A stretch of DNA of 42,959 nucleotides from Actinomycetota bacterium (GTDB lineage Bacteria; Actinomycetota; Acidimicrobiia; Acidimicrobiales; CADCSY01), in NCBI GenBank assembly GCA_016781135.1, contig JADDQY010000071.1:1-42959 (forward strand), written 5' to 3'. The position numbers and the translations under genes are program-made. Position 1 is the first letter of the stretch. The number at the start of each line of letters is the position of its first letter. The notes under the pieces are model-generated. The model searched no databases. It had not been told where the DNA came from and saw only the letters and a list, made by a program, of their open reading frames with translations. This document shows positions 15,805 to 22,702 of the stretch, piece after piece.

Positions 15805-17037
15805 TCAGGTGAGCGCCGCTGCCTGCGGGTCGGGTGCCGGCGCGTCGAGCAGGCCGACGACGTCGTCGACCTGCTCCCAGCCCACGCGCATGAGGTACTG
15901 GTTCACCCGCCCGTAGGACTTCATTCCCAGGATGAAGAAGTTGGGCTCGGGGTTGCGCAGGACATCAGGACCGTGGCTCACCTGAGTGAGGCAGTCACCG
16001 CCGGCGGCGCCGAGCAGGGCCGCCGAAAGGTCCATGGGAGCAGCGGTGGCGTAGCACTCGTGGACCTGGAGCTGGCGGTACAGGCTGTGGTCGCCGACGT
16101 AGCCGGTGAGGGCCAGCACCTTGTCGACGGTCACCTCCTCGGACCGGGCCCCATTGCGCAGGGCCACGGCGATGCGTCCGTGGCGCCGTTCGAGGCGCTC
16201 GACCTCGACCCCCGTGCGCACCCTGACCCGAGGGTGGTCACCGGCGGCCAACCGTTCGGCCTCGGCCGCCAGCGAGGCCCGGGCCGGCAATGGATCGTCG
16301 GGCACCGCCCCCCAGGTGTGGGCCTCGTCGCGCACCACCCACACCACCTCGCCGGTCGGGTCATCCTCGGCGAGGGCAGCCAGCGACCGGGCCGCCGTCT
16401 GGGCGGACGCTCCCGCCCCTGCCAGCAGCACCCGCCGACCGGCCCACTGGTCGGCCTCGGCTTCGAAGTCGGGGAGCTGGCGCACGACGTCAGCTGCGAG
16501 CGCCCGCTCCCCGGGCGCGGGGATGCCGCCGTCGCCGAGCGGGTTGGGGTTGTGGTAGGTGCCGGTGCAGTCGAGCACGACGTCGGCGCCGGCCACCTCC
16601 TCACCGCTGCCGGTTTCGATCAGCAGGCGGAAGCAACGACGGCCGCGCTCGGGGGTGGCGATCTCCTCGTGCTTGAGCAGGCCCTGTCGGCCGATGGCGA
16701 CGACGCGGGCGCCGAGACGCAGGTTGGGAGCCACCGAGGGCAGGGCCGCCACCGGTTCGAGCAACCGCTCGACCAGCTCCGCACCGGTCGGCACCGCTTC
16801 CCCAGATGGCACGTCGGTGCCGGCGTCAGCGAGGTGACGGGCCATGCGAGGCGAGACGTCCATGTCCCACGGGGTGAACAGGCTGACGTGGCCCCAGGCC
16901 CGGACGTTGCCGGCCACCTGGGGCGCCGCCTCGTAGACCGTGAAGGACCAGCCGGCGTCGATGCACGCCAGCGCCGCTTCGAGCCCGGTGGGGCCGGCAC
17001 CGAGGATGGCGACGTGTTGCTGCCTGGTGCTCCCCAT
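15805..17037 (-). CDS. FAD/NAD(P)-binding flavoprotein oxidoreductase (ArsO-like)
   Basis: A 410-aa flavoprotein with two dinucleotide-binding motifs: GAGPTGLEAAL near the N-terminus for FAD and GAGASAQTAA mid-protein for NAD(P)H. The layout matches flavin monooxygenase or thioredoxin-reductase-like enzymes. The C-terminal part with CLTQVSHG, NPEPNFFILG and SYGRVNQYLMRVGWEQ is a distinctive block. I associate it, from memory, with flavoproteins near arsenic methyltransferases. It may oxidise or reduce a metalloid intermediate (inference). The start is ATG at 17037, chosen for the GGAGGT ribosome site 7 bases upstream; a TTG at 17058 lies in frame. The gene converges with the methyltransferase gene (41-bp gap) and diverges from the nucleoside phosphorylase gene. 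Confidence 0.85.
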   Translation of the reverse strand: MGSTRQQHVAILGAGPTGLEAALACIDAGWSFTVYEAAPQVAGNVRAWGHVSLFTPWDMDVSPRMARHLADAGTDVPSGEAVPTGAELVERLLEPVAALPSVAPNLRLGARVVAIGRQGLLKHEEIATPERGRRCFRLLIETGSGEEVAGADVVLDCTGTYHNPNPLGDGGIPAPGERALAADVVRQLPDFEAEADQWAGRRVLLAGAGASAQTAARSLAALAEDDPTGEVVWVVRDEAHTWGAVPDDPLPARASLAAEAERLAAGDHPRVRVRTGVEVERLERRHGRIAVALRNGARSEEVTVDKVLALTGYVGDHSLYRQLQVHECYATAAPMDLSAALLGAAGGDCLTQVSHGPDVLRNPEPNFFILGMKSYGRVNQYLMRVGWEQVDDVVGLLDAPAPDPQAAALT

Positions 17038-17076
17038 GACGAATACCTCCGATTTCAACGGCGGCTAAAGTTTGGC

Positions 17077-17095
17077 TCGTGGGTTTGTACCACGA
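17077..17095. promoter_or_regulatory. Inverted repeat in divergent promoter region, candidate operator
   Basis: TCGTGG at 17077-17082 and CCACGA at 17090-17095 form a perfect 6-bp inverted repeat with a 7-base spacer. It lies between the flavoprotein gene (start 17037, minus) and the nucleoside phosphorylase gene (start 17115, plus), close to the phosphorylase start. Placement suits a repressor shared by both genes. It does not match the ATCAA-N6-TTGAT type ArsR site I know, and no regulator gene is recognisable in the cluster. Confidence 0.35.
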
Positions 17096-17114
17096 ACAGG
17101 CCCGGTGACGCTTC

Positions 17115-17918
17115 GTGACCCGAGACGAGTGGCTGGGTGCCCTGGGCCTGGGAGCCGACGAGGTGCCCACCCGGGTGGTGCTGGAGGGGTCGTGGTGGCA
17201 GCGAGAGCGAAACGCCCAGCGGCTGGCGCTGCTCGACGACGTGCGGGAGCTGGCCTTCCCCGAGCTCCACCTCGGCCGCCACGGCGACGAGGTGGTCCTG
17301 TACTCCTGCGCCTACGGAGCACCCCGGGCGGTGGAGCCGGTGCACGTGTTCGGCCAGATCGGCACCCGCCTGGTCGTGCAGATCGGCTCGTGCGGCGCCC
17401 TGCAGGCCGGCGTAGCCACAGGCGACATCGTGCTTCCCGAGACCGCCACCATCGGAGAGGGCGCATCGCAGTACTACGGAGGCGTTGGCGCCTCGACGGC
17501 CACGTCGAGTCTGGTCGACGCCGCCGAGGACGCCTTCGTCCGTCGCGGCTTCCGGGTCCATCGCGGCCTGCACGTCACCACGTCGGCGCTCCTGGCCCAG
17601 CCTCCCGAGTTGGTGCGGGCGTGGCACGACGCCGGGCACCTGGCCGTGGACATGGAGACCTCGGCGGTGTTCAGCGCCGCCGCCTGGTTCGGGATGCAGG
17701 CGGTGTCGCTGCTGTTCGTCTGGGACGAGCTGCTGGCCGGGCGCAGCTGGCTCGACCCGTTCCCGGTCGAGGAGAAGGCGGCCCAGGAGCGGGCCAACGC
17801 CGCCCTCATGGAGGTGGCCCTCGAGCTGCCCGCCGGACGTCGGGACGCGGCGCCCACCGGTGCACCCGCTCAGCTGGCGTCGGCCCCACCTCGCGACGGG
17901 AACGAGGGATGTCGGTGA
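17115..17918 (+). CDS. Nucleoside phosphorylase (PNP/UDP family)
   Basis: A 267-aa protein of nucleoside phosphorylase family 1, which cleaves the N-glycosidic bond of a purine nucleoside with phosphate. Motifs seen are LVVQIGSCGALQ, GDIVLPETATIGEG and the AVDMETSAVF segment whose Glu binds the ribose. The C-terminal 35 residues are polar and probably disordered. It is not closely DeoD-like and lacks obvious base-specificity markers. Next to an ArsM-like methyltransferase and a radical SAM enzyme, it could remove adenine from a 5'-modified deoxyadenosine product (inference). It could also clear 5'-deoxyadenosine made by the radical SAM reaction. The start is GTG. A second, different phosphorylase (MtnP) occurs at 35569-36375. 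Confidence 0.85.
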   Translation: MTRDEWLGALGLGADEVPTRVVLEGSWWQRERNAQRLALLDDVRELAFPELHLGRHGDEVVLYSCAYGAPRAVEPVHVFGQIGTRLVVQIGSCGALQAGVATGDIVLPETATIGEGASQYYGGVGASTATSSLVDAAEDAFVRRGFRVHRGLHVTTSALLAQPPELVRAWHDAGHLAVDMETSAVFSAAAWFGMQAVSLLFVWDELLAGRSWLDPFPVEEKAAQERANAALMEVALELPAGRRDAAPTGAPAQLASAPPRDGNEGCR

Positions 17919-18239
17919 GCCGGAGCTCGCCGTACCCTCAATCGTTGGTACCTGAGCGCAGTGCCCATCTGCGCGCCGTCGCCGGCGGCTGGAAGGTTTT
18001 GCGGGCCCACCGGGCCGGACGTGCACGACGGACGTGACCGCGTCCGGGTCTGTTCCTCGAGCTTCTCCACCCTGGCTGTCTCCGGCTGGGACGCACGCTG
18101 GGGTCGCCTACGCCGATGTCCTCCTCCCGGTGCCACCCCCGGTCGCGTCGTCCGCCACGACTCCTCCACCTTGCCGGTCGCCTTGCCCACCGACATGACC
18201 ACCTGCACCCCTCGGCGACCCGTCTCCTCCCGGTGCCAA
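17919..18239. other. Gene-free convergent spacer
   Basis: This 321-bp stretch lies between the stop codons of the nucleoside phosphorylase and PP2C phosphatase genes. The open frames through it look like by-products of high GC, with no conserved motif. I see no clear terminator hairpin. Confidence 0.5.
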
Positions 18240-19814
18240 TCACGCAGTGGCGGTCGTCTCCCATCGGTGCTCGTCGGCGGTGAAGGGGGCCGGGCGGGCC
18301 GAGCGACCGAACACCACCAGGGTGACGTCGTCGCGGGGAGCGCCGGCGCAGAAGCGGTCGAGCGTGCTCAGGCAGCGGTCGGCGACCGCGTGGGGGTCGT
18401 CGGCGTCGGAGGAGTCGGCCACGATCTCGTTGAGCCGGTCGAGCCCGAACTCCTGGCCGTCGGCGTTGCGAGCCTCGAGCACGCCGTCGGAGCACGCCAC
18501 CGCCATCGCCGACGGCGACAGCGGGACCTCGACGGTGGTCCAGCCGTCCTGATCGAGCGCCGGGCCCACCACCGAACCGGTGAGGCCGAGGACCTGCACG
18601 AAGCCACCGTCGACCAGGAGCAACGGAGGATGCCCGGCGCTGGCGTAGCGGAGGGTGCCGGCGTGGTCGTCGACCTCGGCGATGACCCCGGTGAAGAACC
18701 GCTCGTCGGTGTCCCCCAAGCGATCGGCCACCCAGGAGAACGCCTGGCCAGGATCGCACCCGGTGTCGAGGGCGGCGAGGACGAGCTCCTTGGTTCGCAA
18801 GGCGAAGACGCCCGCTTCGGCCCCGTGCCCGGACACGTCGACCACCACGACTGCGGCCCGACCGGGGCCGAGGGCCACGACGTCGCACCAGTCGCCGGCC
18901 ACCACCCCTTCGGCCGGCGAGTAACGCAGGGCCGCCCTGACACCCGGTGGCGGACAGGAGAGCTCGGGATGCAGCTGCTCCGAGAGACTGCTCACGACCA
19001 GCCCCCGCTGAGCCAGGGCGTCGCGGGCCTGAGAGGCGTCGTCGACCTCGGCGAGGATGCGCCGGCGCATCGCCTCTACGTCACCGCCCAGCCGGGCCAG
19101 CTCAGGAGGCCCAGCGGCGGGGATGGGGCGGTGGAGATCGCCGGCGGCCACTTCACGAACCGCAGCACCGAGCACGGCGAGGGGACGGCTCACCCACCGG
19201 TGGAGCAGGTAGCTGCCCAAGGTCAGCAACGCCAGTGCCGACAGCGCGCCGACGAGGGTGAGCATGCTCAGGACGGACCGGATCTCCCGGATCTCGCCTT
19301 CGACGGCCCTCTGCTCGGCGACGACCGCCTGGCGCAGGTCCGTGACCTCGGCGCGAGCCTGCTCCAACAACGAACGGGCGGTGCCGGGCCACACCAGGCT
19401 CACCGCCTCGTCGAAGCGGCCCTCTCGCACCGCGCCGATCTCGCGCTCGGCACCGAGCTGGCGCCAGGCGCTGATCCGAGCCTCCAGCCGCTCGACCACG
19501 TCGCGCAGCGGGGCGTGATCCTTCAGGAGGCGGCCCAGCTCCGACACGGCGGCGTCGACCCGCTGGGCTCCGGTGAAGTAGGGCTCGAGGAAGGTCGGGT
19601 CCTTGGTGATGAGGTAGCCCCGTGCGCCGGTCTCCTGGTCGACCAGGCCCTGTGTCACCTCGCCCACGGCTGTGCGGGCGGGCTCGAGCTGGGTGTCGAG
19701 CCGGCGGACGAGCAGGGCACGCCTTTCGATCAGCCACACGTCGGCCGCCAAGCTGACGGTGAGAAAGACGGCCACGACGCCGAGCAGCAAGCGGAACCGT
19801 CGCCTGAGCGTCAC
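18240..19814 (-). CDS. Membrane-bound PP2C/SpoIIE-type serine phosphatase with CHASE3 and HAMP
   Basis: A 524-aa signalling protein. A membrane helix near residues 5-28 is followed by a CHASE3-like sensor region with the hallmark VDQETGARGYLIT. A second helix (about 190-212), a HAMP segment starting at HRWVSRPLAVLG, and a C-terminal PP2C phosphatase domain come next. Metal-binding aspartates are seen in VAGDWCDVV, VVDVSGHG, CSDGVLEA and the final PRDDVTLVV. Such proteins dephosphorylate anti-anti-sigma factors to release sigma factors. GTG at 19814 overlaps the stop of the HATPase gene (GTGA), so the pair is coupled: an ATPase kinase/anti-sigma candidate and its opposing phosphatase. No sigma factor or STAS partner is in the window. 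Confidence 0.88.
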   Translation of the reverse strand: MTLRRRFRLLLGVVAVFLTVSLAADVWLIERRALLVRRLDTQLEPARTAVGEVTQGLVDQETGARGYLITKDPTFLEPYFTGAQRVDAAVSELGRLLKDHAPLRDVVERLEARISAWRQLGAEREIGAVREGRFDEAVSLVWPGTARSLLEQARAEVTDLRQAVVAEQRAVEGEIREIRSVLSMLTLVGALSALALLTLGSYLLHRWVSRPLAVLGAAVREVAAGDLHRPIPAAGPPELARLGGDVEAMRRRILAEVDDASQARDALAQRGLVVSSLSEQLHPELSCPPPGVRAALRYSPAEGVVAGDWCDVVALGPGRAAVVVVDVSGHGAEAGVFALRTKELVLAALDTGCDPGQAFSWVADRLGDTDERFFTGVIAEVDDHAGTLRYASAGHPPLLLVDGGFVQVLGLTGSVVGPALDQDGWTTVEVPLSPSAMAVACSDGVLEARNADGQEFGLDRLNEIVADSSDADDPHAVADRCLSTLDRFCAGAPRDDVTLVVFGRSARPAPFTADEHRWETTATA

Positions 19815-20686
19815 GCCCTCCTCCACGGCGTGCCTTGCCCGCCGGCGAGCTGGGCCACGACCTGGTCGACCCACCACCGCCGGAAGGCGCGGATCTCGGC
19901 GTTGGCAGCCATGGTGAGGATCGCCCCCCGCTCGCAGTACCGGTCAGCCTCTTCGAGGAGCTCGACCACCGCCAGCAGCGGTGCGGACGCACCAGGCGTG
20001 AGCTCGAGGAAGAGGTCGACGGTCTCGTCCCCGCGTTGCTCGGCGACCTCCACCTGCTCCAGCGCCGACGCCGTCTCGGCGGCGAAGCGCTGGGCGAGCT
20101 CCTCGCTCAGCGCCACGAGCCGAGCGGGCACTTCGTCGGCCTCGGCGGCGTCGATGGTCATGAGCACGAACTCGCGGGTGACGGCCAACCGGTGCTCCTC
20201 CGACGCCCGGTACAGCACCGTGGGCACGCCTTGGAAGCACACGCCGGCGGGGGAAGGCGCCCGGCTGGACGACGGTCCGGAGAGGTGGACACGTCCTGGG
20301 GGACTGGACGCCCAGAGCTCGAACCACACGGCCTTGCCCTCGATCCCCCTGGGCCCGTGGTCGACGTCGACGCCCCAGGAATCGGCCAACAGCTCGACCA
20401 GCTGTAGCCCTCGACCGGTTTGGGACTCCTGGTGGTGGCTGCCGGTGGTCGGCAGCACGGCGCTGGTGTCCCGGACCTCGATGCGCAACCTGCCGTCGCC
20501 GAGGCGGGCGACGAGCTCGACGTCGGTGTGGGCGTGCAACAAGGCGTTGGTCACCAGCTCGGAGACCAAGAGCTCGGCGGTCTCGACCAGCCCGGAGAGA
20601 CGCCAGTCGGCGAGAACCTCGGCCGCGAAGCGCCGGGCCGCCCTGACGCTGGTCGGCGCTGCTTCCAGCGTGGTCGCCCGCTCCAC
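19811..20686 (-). CDS. Anti-sigma-factor-type HATPase regulator with C-terminal helical extension
   Basis: A protein of about 291 aa whose first ~130 residues are an RsbW/SpoIIAB-like GHKL ATPase: N-box ELLVSELVTNALLHAH and G-box GRGLQLVELLADSWG. Kinases of this class phosphorylate a STAS protein and bind sigma factors. The remaining ~150 residues are helical, start near PTVLYRASEEHRLAVTREF, and are of a type I do not recognise. They may be a sensor or partner-binding module. The start is uncertain: GTG at 20686 gives a conventional N-terminus, while the frame is open to beyond 20836. It is coupled to the downstream phosphatase gene. The gene is divergent from the serine hydrolase. Confidence 0.8.
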   Translation of the reverse strand: MERATTLEAAPTSVRAARRFAAEVLADWRLSGLVETAELLVSELVTNALLHAHTDVELVARLGDGRLRIEVRDTSAVLPTTGSHHQESQTGRGLQLVELLADSWGVDVDHGPRGIEGKAVWFELWASSPPGRVHLSGPSSSRAPSPAGVCFQGVPTVLYRASEEHRLAVTREFVLMTIDAAEADEVPARLVALSEELAQRFAAETASALEQVEVAEQRGDETVDLFLELTPGASAPLLAVVELLEEADRYCERGAILTMAANAEIRAFRRWWVDQVVAQLAGGQGTPWRRA

Positions 20687-20834
20687 CCGTGCATGGTACT
20701 GCGGGGGCTTCCACAGCCAGCGCGGCGGGAGGCGAGGTCGCCCACCGACCGAGGCCGAGCTCAGCTCCTTCCCCGGCTCGACAACGGGGAAACGGGGGAG
20801 CGTCTGCGCCTGGTGACCAACGTAGTGTCCGAGC

Positions 20835-21659
20835 ATGATCGCTGCCTTGGACCTCGTCGAGGGCTGGCAGGCGCGTGACGCAGCCGCGGGCGTGGTCGGC
20901 GGCGTCGGCCCAACCGTGCTCGCCGTCACCGGCGACTCCAACCGTCCCAACCGGTGGGCGTCGGTCACCAAACTGGCAACCGCTCTGGCCGCCCTGGTGG
21001 CGGTGGAAGAAGGCGTCCTCGACCTCGACGAGCCCGCCGGTCCTCCAGGCTCCACCCTTCGCCACCTGCTCGCTCACGCCTCGGGGTTGGCCTTCGACAA
21101 CGACCGGGCCCTCGCCGAACCCGGCCGGCGCCGGATCTACTCCAACACCGGGTTCGAGGTCCTGGCTGCCAGCGTCGGCGAGCGGGTGGCCATGCCCTTC
21201 GAGCAGTACCTGGGCGAGGCGGTGCTCGAGCCGCTCGGCCTGCGGGCCACGCACCTGGAGGGATCGCCGGCCGCCGGCCTGGTCGGTCCCCTGGACGACC
21301 TGCTTCGCCTGGCCGCCGAGCTGCTCGCCCCCACGCTGGTCCCTCCGGCCACGCTGCGCCTGGCCACGACCGTCGCCTTCCCCGGCCTGGCCGGCGTGCT
21401 CCCCGGCTTCGGGTTCCACGATCTCCAGGACTGGGGTCTGGGCTTCGAGCTGCGAGACCAGAAGCGACCGCACTGGACGGGACGGCGGTGCTCGCCCGCC
21501 ACCTTCGGCCACTTCGGCGCCAGCGGCTCGTTCCTGTGGGTCGATCCCGAGGCCGCCCTCGCCTGCGCCGCCCTGTCGAGCCGGCCCTTCGGCCCGTGGG
21601 CGGTGACGGCGTGGCCCGCCCTCGGCGATGCCGTGCTCGACCAGCTCGCCTCGGGGTGA
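20835..21659 (+). CDS. Serine hydrolase of the beta-lactamase class C / DD-peptidase fold
   Basis: A 274-aa protein with the active-site S43-V-T-K46 (SxxK), the YSN motif in RIYSNTGFEVL and HFGASGS in place of the KTG box. These identify the class C beta-lactamase/esterase fold. It lacks a signal peptide, so it is probably cytoplasmic and more likely an esterase or peptidase than an antibiotic-resistance enzyme. The length is short compared with AmpC (about 360 aa). The start is ATG; the region upstream, including a possible N-terminal extension of the HATPase, is divergent. Natural substrate unknown. Confidence 0.85.
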   Translation: MIAALDLVEGWQARDAAAGVVGGVGPTVLAVTGDSNRPNRWASVTKLATALAALVAVEEGVLDLDEPAGPPGSTLRHLLAHASGLAFDNDRALAEPGRRRIYSNTGFEVLAASVGERVAMPFEQYLGEAVLEPLGLRATHLEGSPAAGLVGPLDDLLRLAAELLAPTLVPPATLRLATTVAFPGLAGVLPGFGFHDLQDWGLGFELRDQKRPHWTGRRCSPATFGHFGASGSFLWVDPEAALACAALSSRPFGPWAVTAWPALGDAVLDQLASG

Positions 21660-21707
21660 CGTCCTCTGTCGGCTCGACCTGCTGTGGGTCAGCTCGACGG
21701 AGAACGT

Positions 21708-21947
21708 TCAGCGGCGTCGCAGCGGCGGGACGGTGGTCGGCGCCTGGCGGCGGGGCGGCAGCTCGGCGAGCAGGTCCGCCGTCGCCTCGGCGATGCGGGC
21801 CACGGCTCGTTCGAGGTGGACCTCGGTGCGTCCGGTGACCGACTGCACCCCGCTGACCTTGCGCACGTACTGACGGGCGGCGGCAGTGACCTCGTCAGGG
21901 GTGGCCGGCGGGTCGAGGCCCCGCAGGGTGGTGATGTTGCGACACAT
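21708..21947 (-). CDS. DUF2277 family protein
   Basis: A 79-aa protein beginning MCRNITTLRGLDPPATPDE, which is the characteristic start of DUF2277. The QYVRKVSGVQ motif follows. The N-terminal Cys-Arg-Asn is invariant in the family as I know it. No function is established. The start is ATG at 21947; the frame is open upstream but the conserved block begins here. The C-terminus is Pro/Arg-rich. It lies alone between the serine hydrolase (convergent) and tRNA-Arg. Confidence 0.88.
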   Translation of the reverse strand: MCRNITTLRGLDPPATPDEVTAAARQYVRKVSGVQSVTGRTEVHLERAVARIAEATADLLAELPPRRQAPTTVPPLRRR

Positions 21948-22186
21948 GCCGGCGAAGCTACGCCGCCGTCGATGGGGGAAGGACAGCACGTCGTGACGTC
22001 CACCATCCACGCCGCTCGAAAGGAGCTCTGGTTCAGCGAGGCGCCGACCAACCGTCACCAGCAGGGTCCGGGCCCCGGTGCGACGGTTCCCGAGACCGGG
22101 GCTGGCGACGACCACGGGCGCGCCCTGGCCGGGGTGGCGCTCGTGCTCACCCTTGTGGCCCGACTCCTCCCCCCGCCCCGAGTTCG

Positions 22187-22258
22187 CGCCCCCGGTAGGA
22201 TTCGAACCTACGCACCCGCCTCCGGAGGGCGGTGCTCTATCCCCTGAGCTACGGGGGC
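22187..22258 (-). tRNA. tRNA-Arg (anticodon CCG)
   Basis: Read on the minus strand, this folds into a full cloverleaf: a 7-bp acceptor stem GCCCCCG/CGGGGGC, D arm GCTC...GAGC, and anticodon stem CCGCC/GGCGG with loop CTCCGGA (anticodon CCG). The T arm is GTAGG-TTCGAAT-CCTAC. The 3' CCA is not encoded. It decodes CGG, a major Arg codon in such a GC-rich genome. No integrase or repeat of its 3' end is visible nearby. Confidence 0.96.
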
Positions 22259-22321
22259 GGCGCCACGATCTTACCGCTCCTGACGGGGGGCGCCCCGAAA
22301 GCCACCGGTAGCATCGCCCCG

Positions 22322-22702
22322 GTGGGCACCGCTCCCCCCCGCGTGCTGGTCGTCGACGACGACCCGGTGATCCTCAAGCTCCTCCAGGTCAACTTCGAGA
22401 TGGAGGGCTTCGACGTGGTCACCGCGACCGACGGGGTCGACGGGCTGCGAGCGGCGCGTGACGAGCGGCCCGACGTGGTCGTCTCCGACGTGATGATGCC
22501 GAGGATGAACGGCCTCGAGCTGGTGGCCGCGCTCAGCGCCGACGATCGCACCGGCGCCATCCCGGTGATGCTCCTGTCGGCCCGCGCCCAGGCCACCGAC
22601 ATCGCCGCCGGCCTGGACGCCGGGGCCCGGGACTACGTCACCAAGCCCTTCGAGCCCCTGGAGCTGGTCGACCGGGTGCACAAGCTGTTGCGCTCGCGAT
22701 GA
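22322..22702 (+). CDS. Receiver-only response regulator
   Basis: A 126-aa CheY-like receiver domain with no output domain. The acidic pocket is D12-D13-D14, the phospho-acceptor is D56 in VVSDVMMPRMNG, and the conserved Lys is K108 in VTKPFEP. The switch Ser/Thr is S86. It thus looks fully functional. GTG at 22322 was chosen because it directly precedes the first strand; the longer open frame would run into the tRNA gene. Its stop overlaps the lysA start (ATGA), which is an unusual partner. No histidine kinase is in the window, so the input is unknown. It may be a stand-alone phosphorelay carrier. Confidence 0.88.
   Translation: MGTAPPRVLVVDDDPVILKLLQVNFEMEGFDVVTATDGVDGLRAARDERPDVVVSDVMMPRMNGLELVAALSADDRTGAIPVMLLSARAQATDIAAGLDAGARDYVTKPFEPLELVDRVHKLLRSR

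Noticed and set aside
17961..20816. Long plus-strand open frame (951 codons) opposite the PP2C and HATPase genes
   Set aside because: Antisense shadow; the minus-strand proteins carry clear conserved motifs.
20835..21659. Beta-lactamase resistance gene
   Set aside because: SxxK and YSN are present, but there is no signal peptide, the protein is short and no KTG box is seen; a general serine hydrolase is safer.
22187..22258. tRNA-Arg as an integration site for a mobile element
   Set aside because: No integrase, no repeated 3' end of the tRNA and housekeeping genes on both sides.
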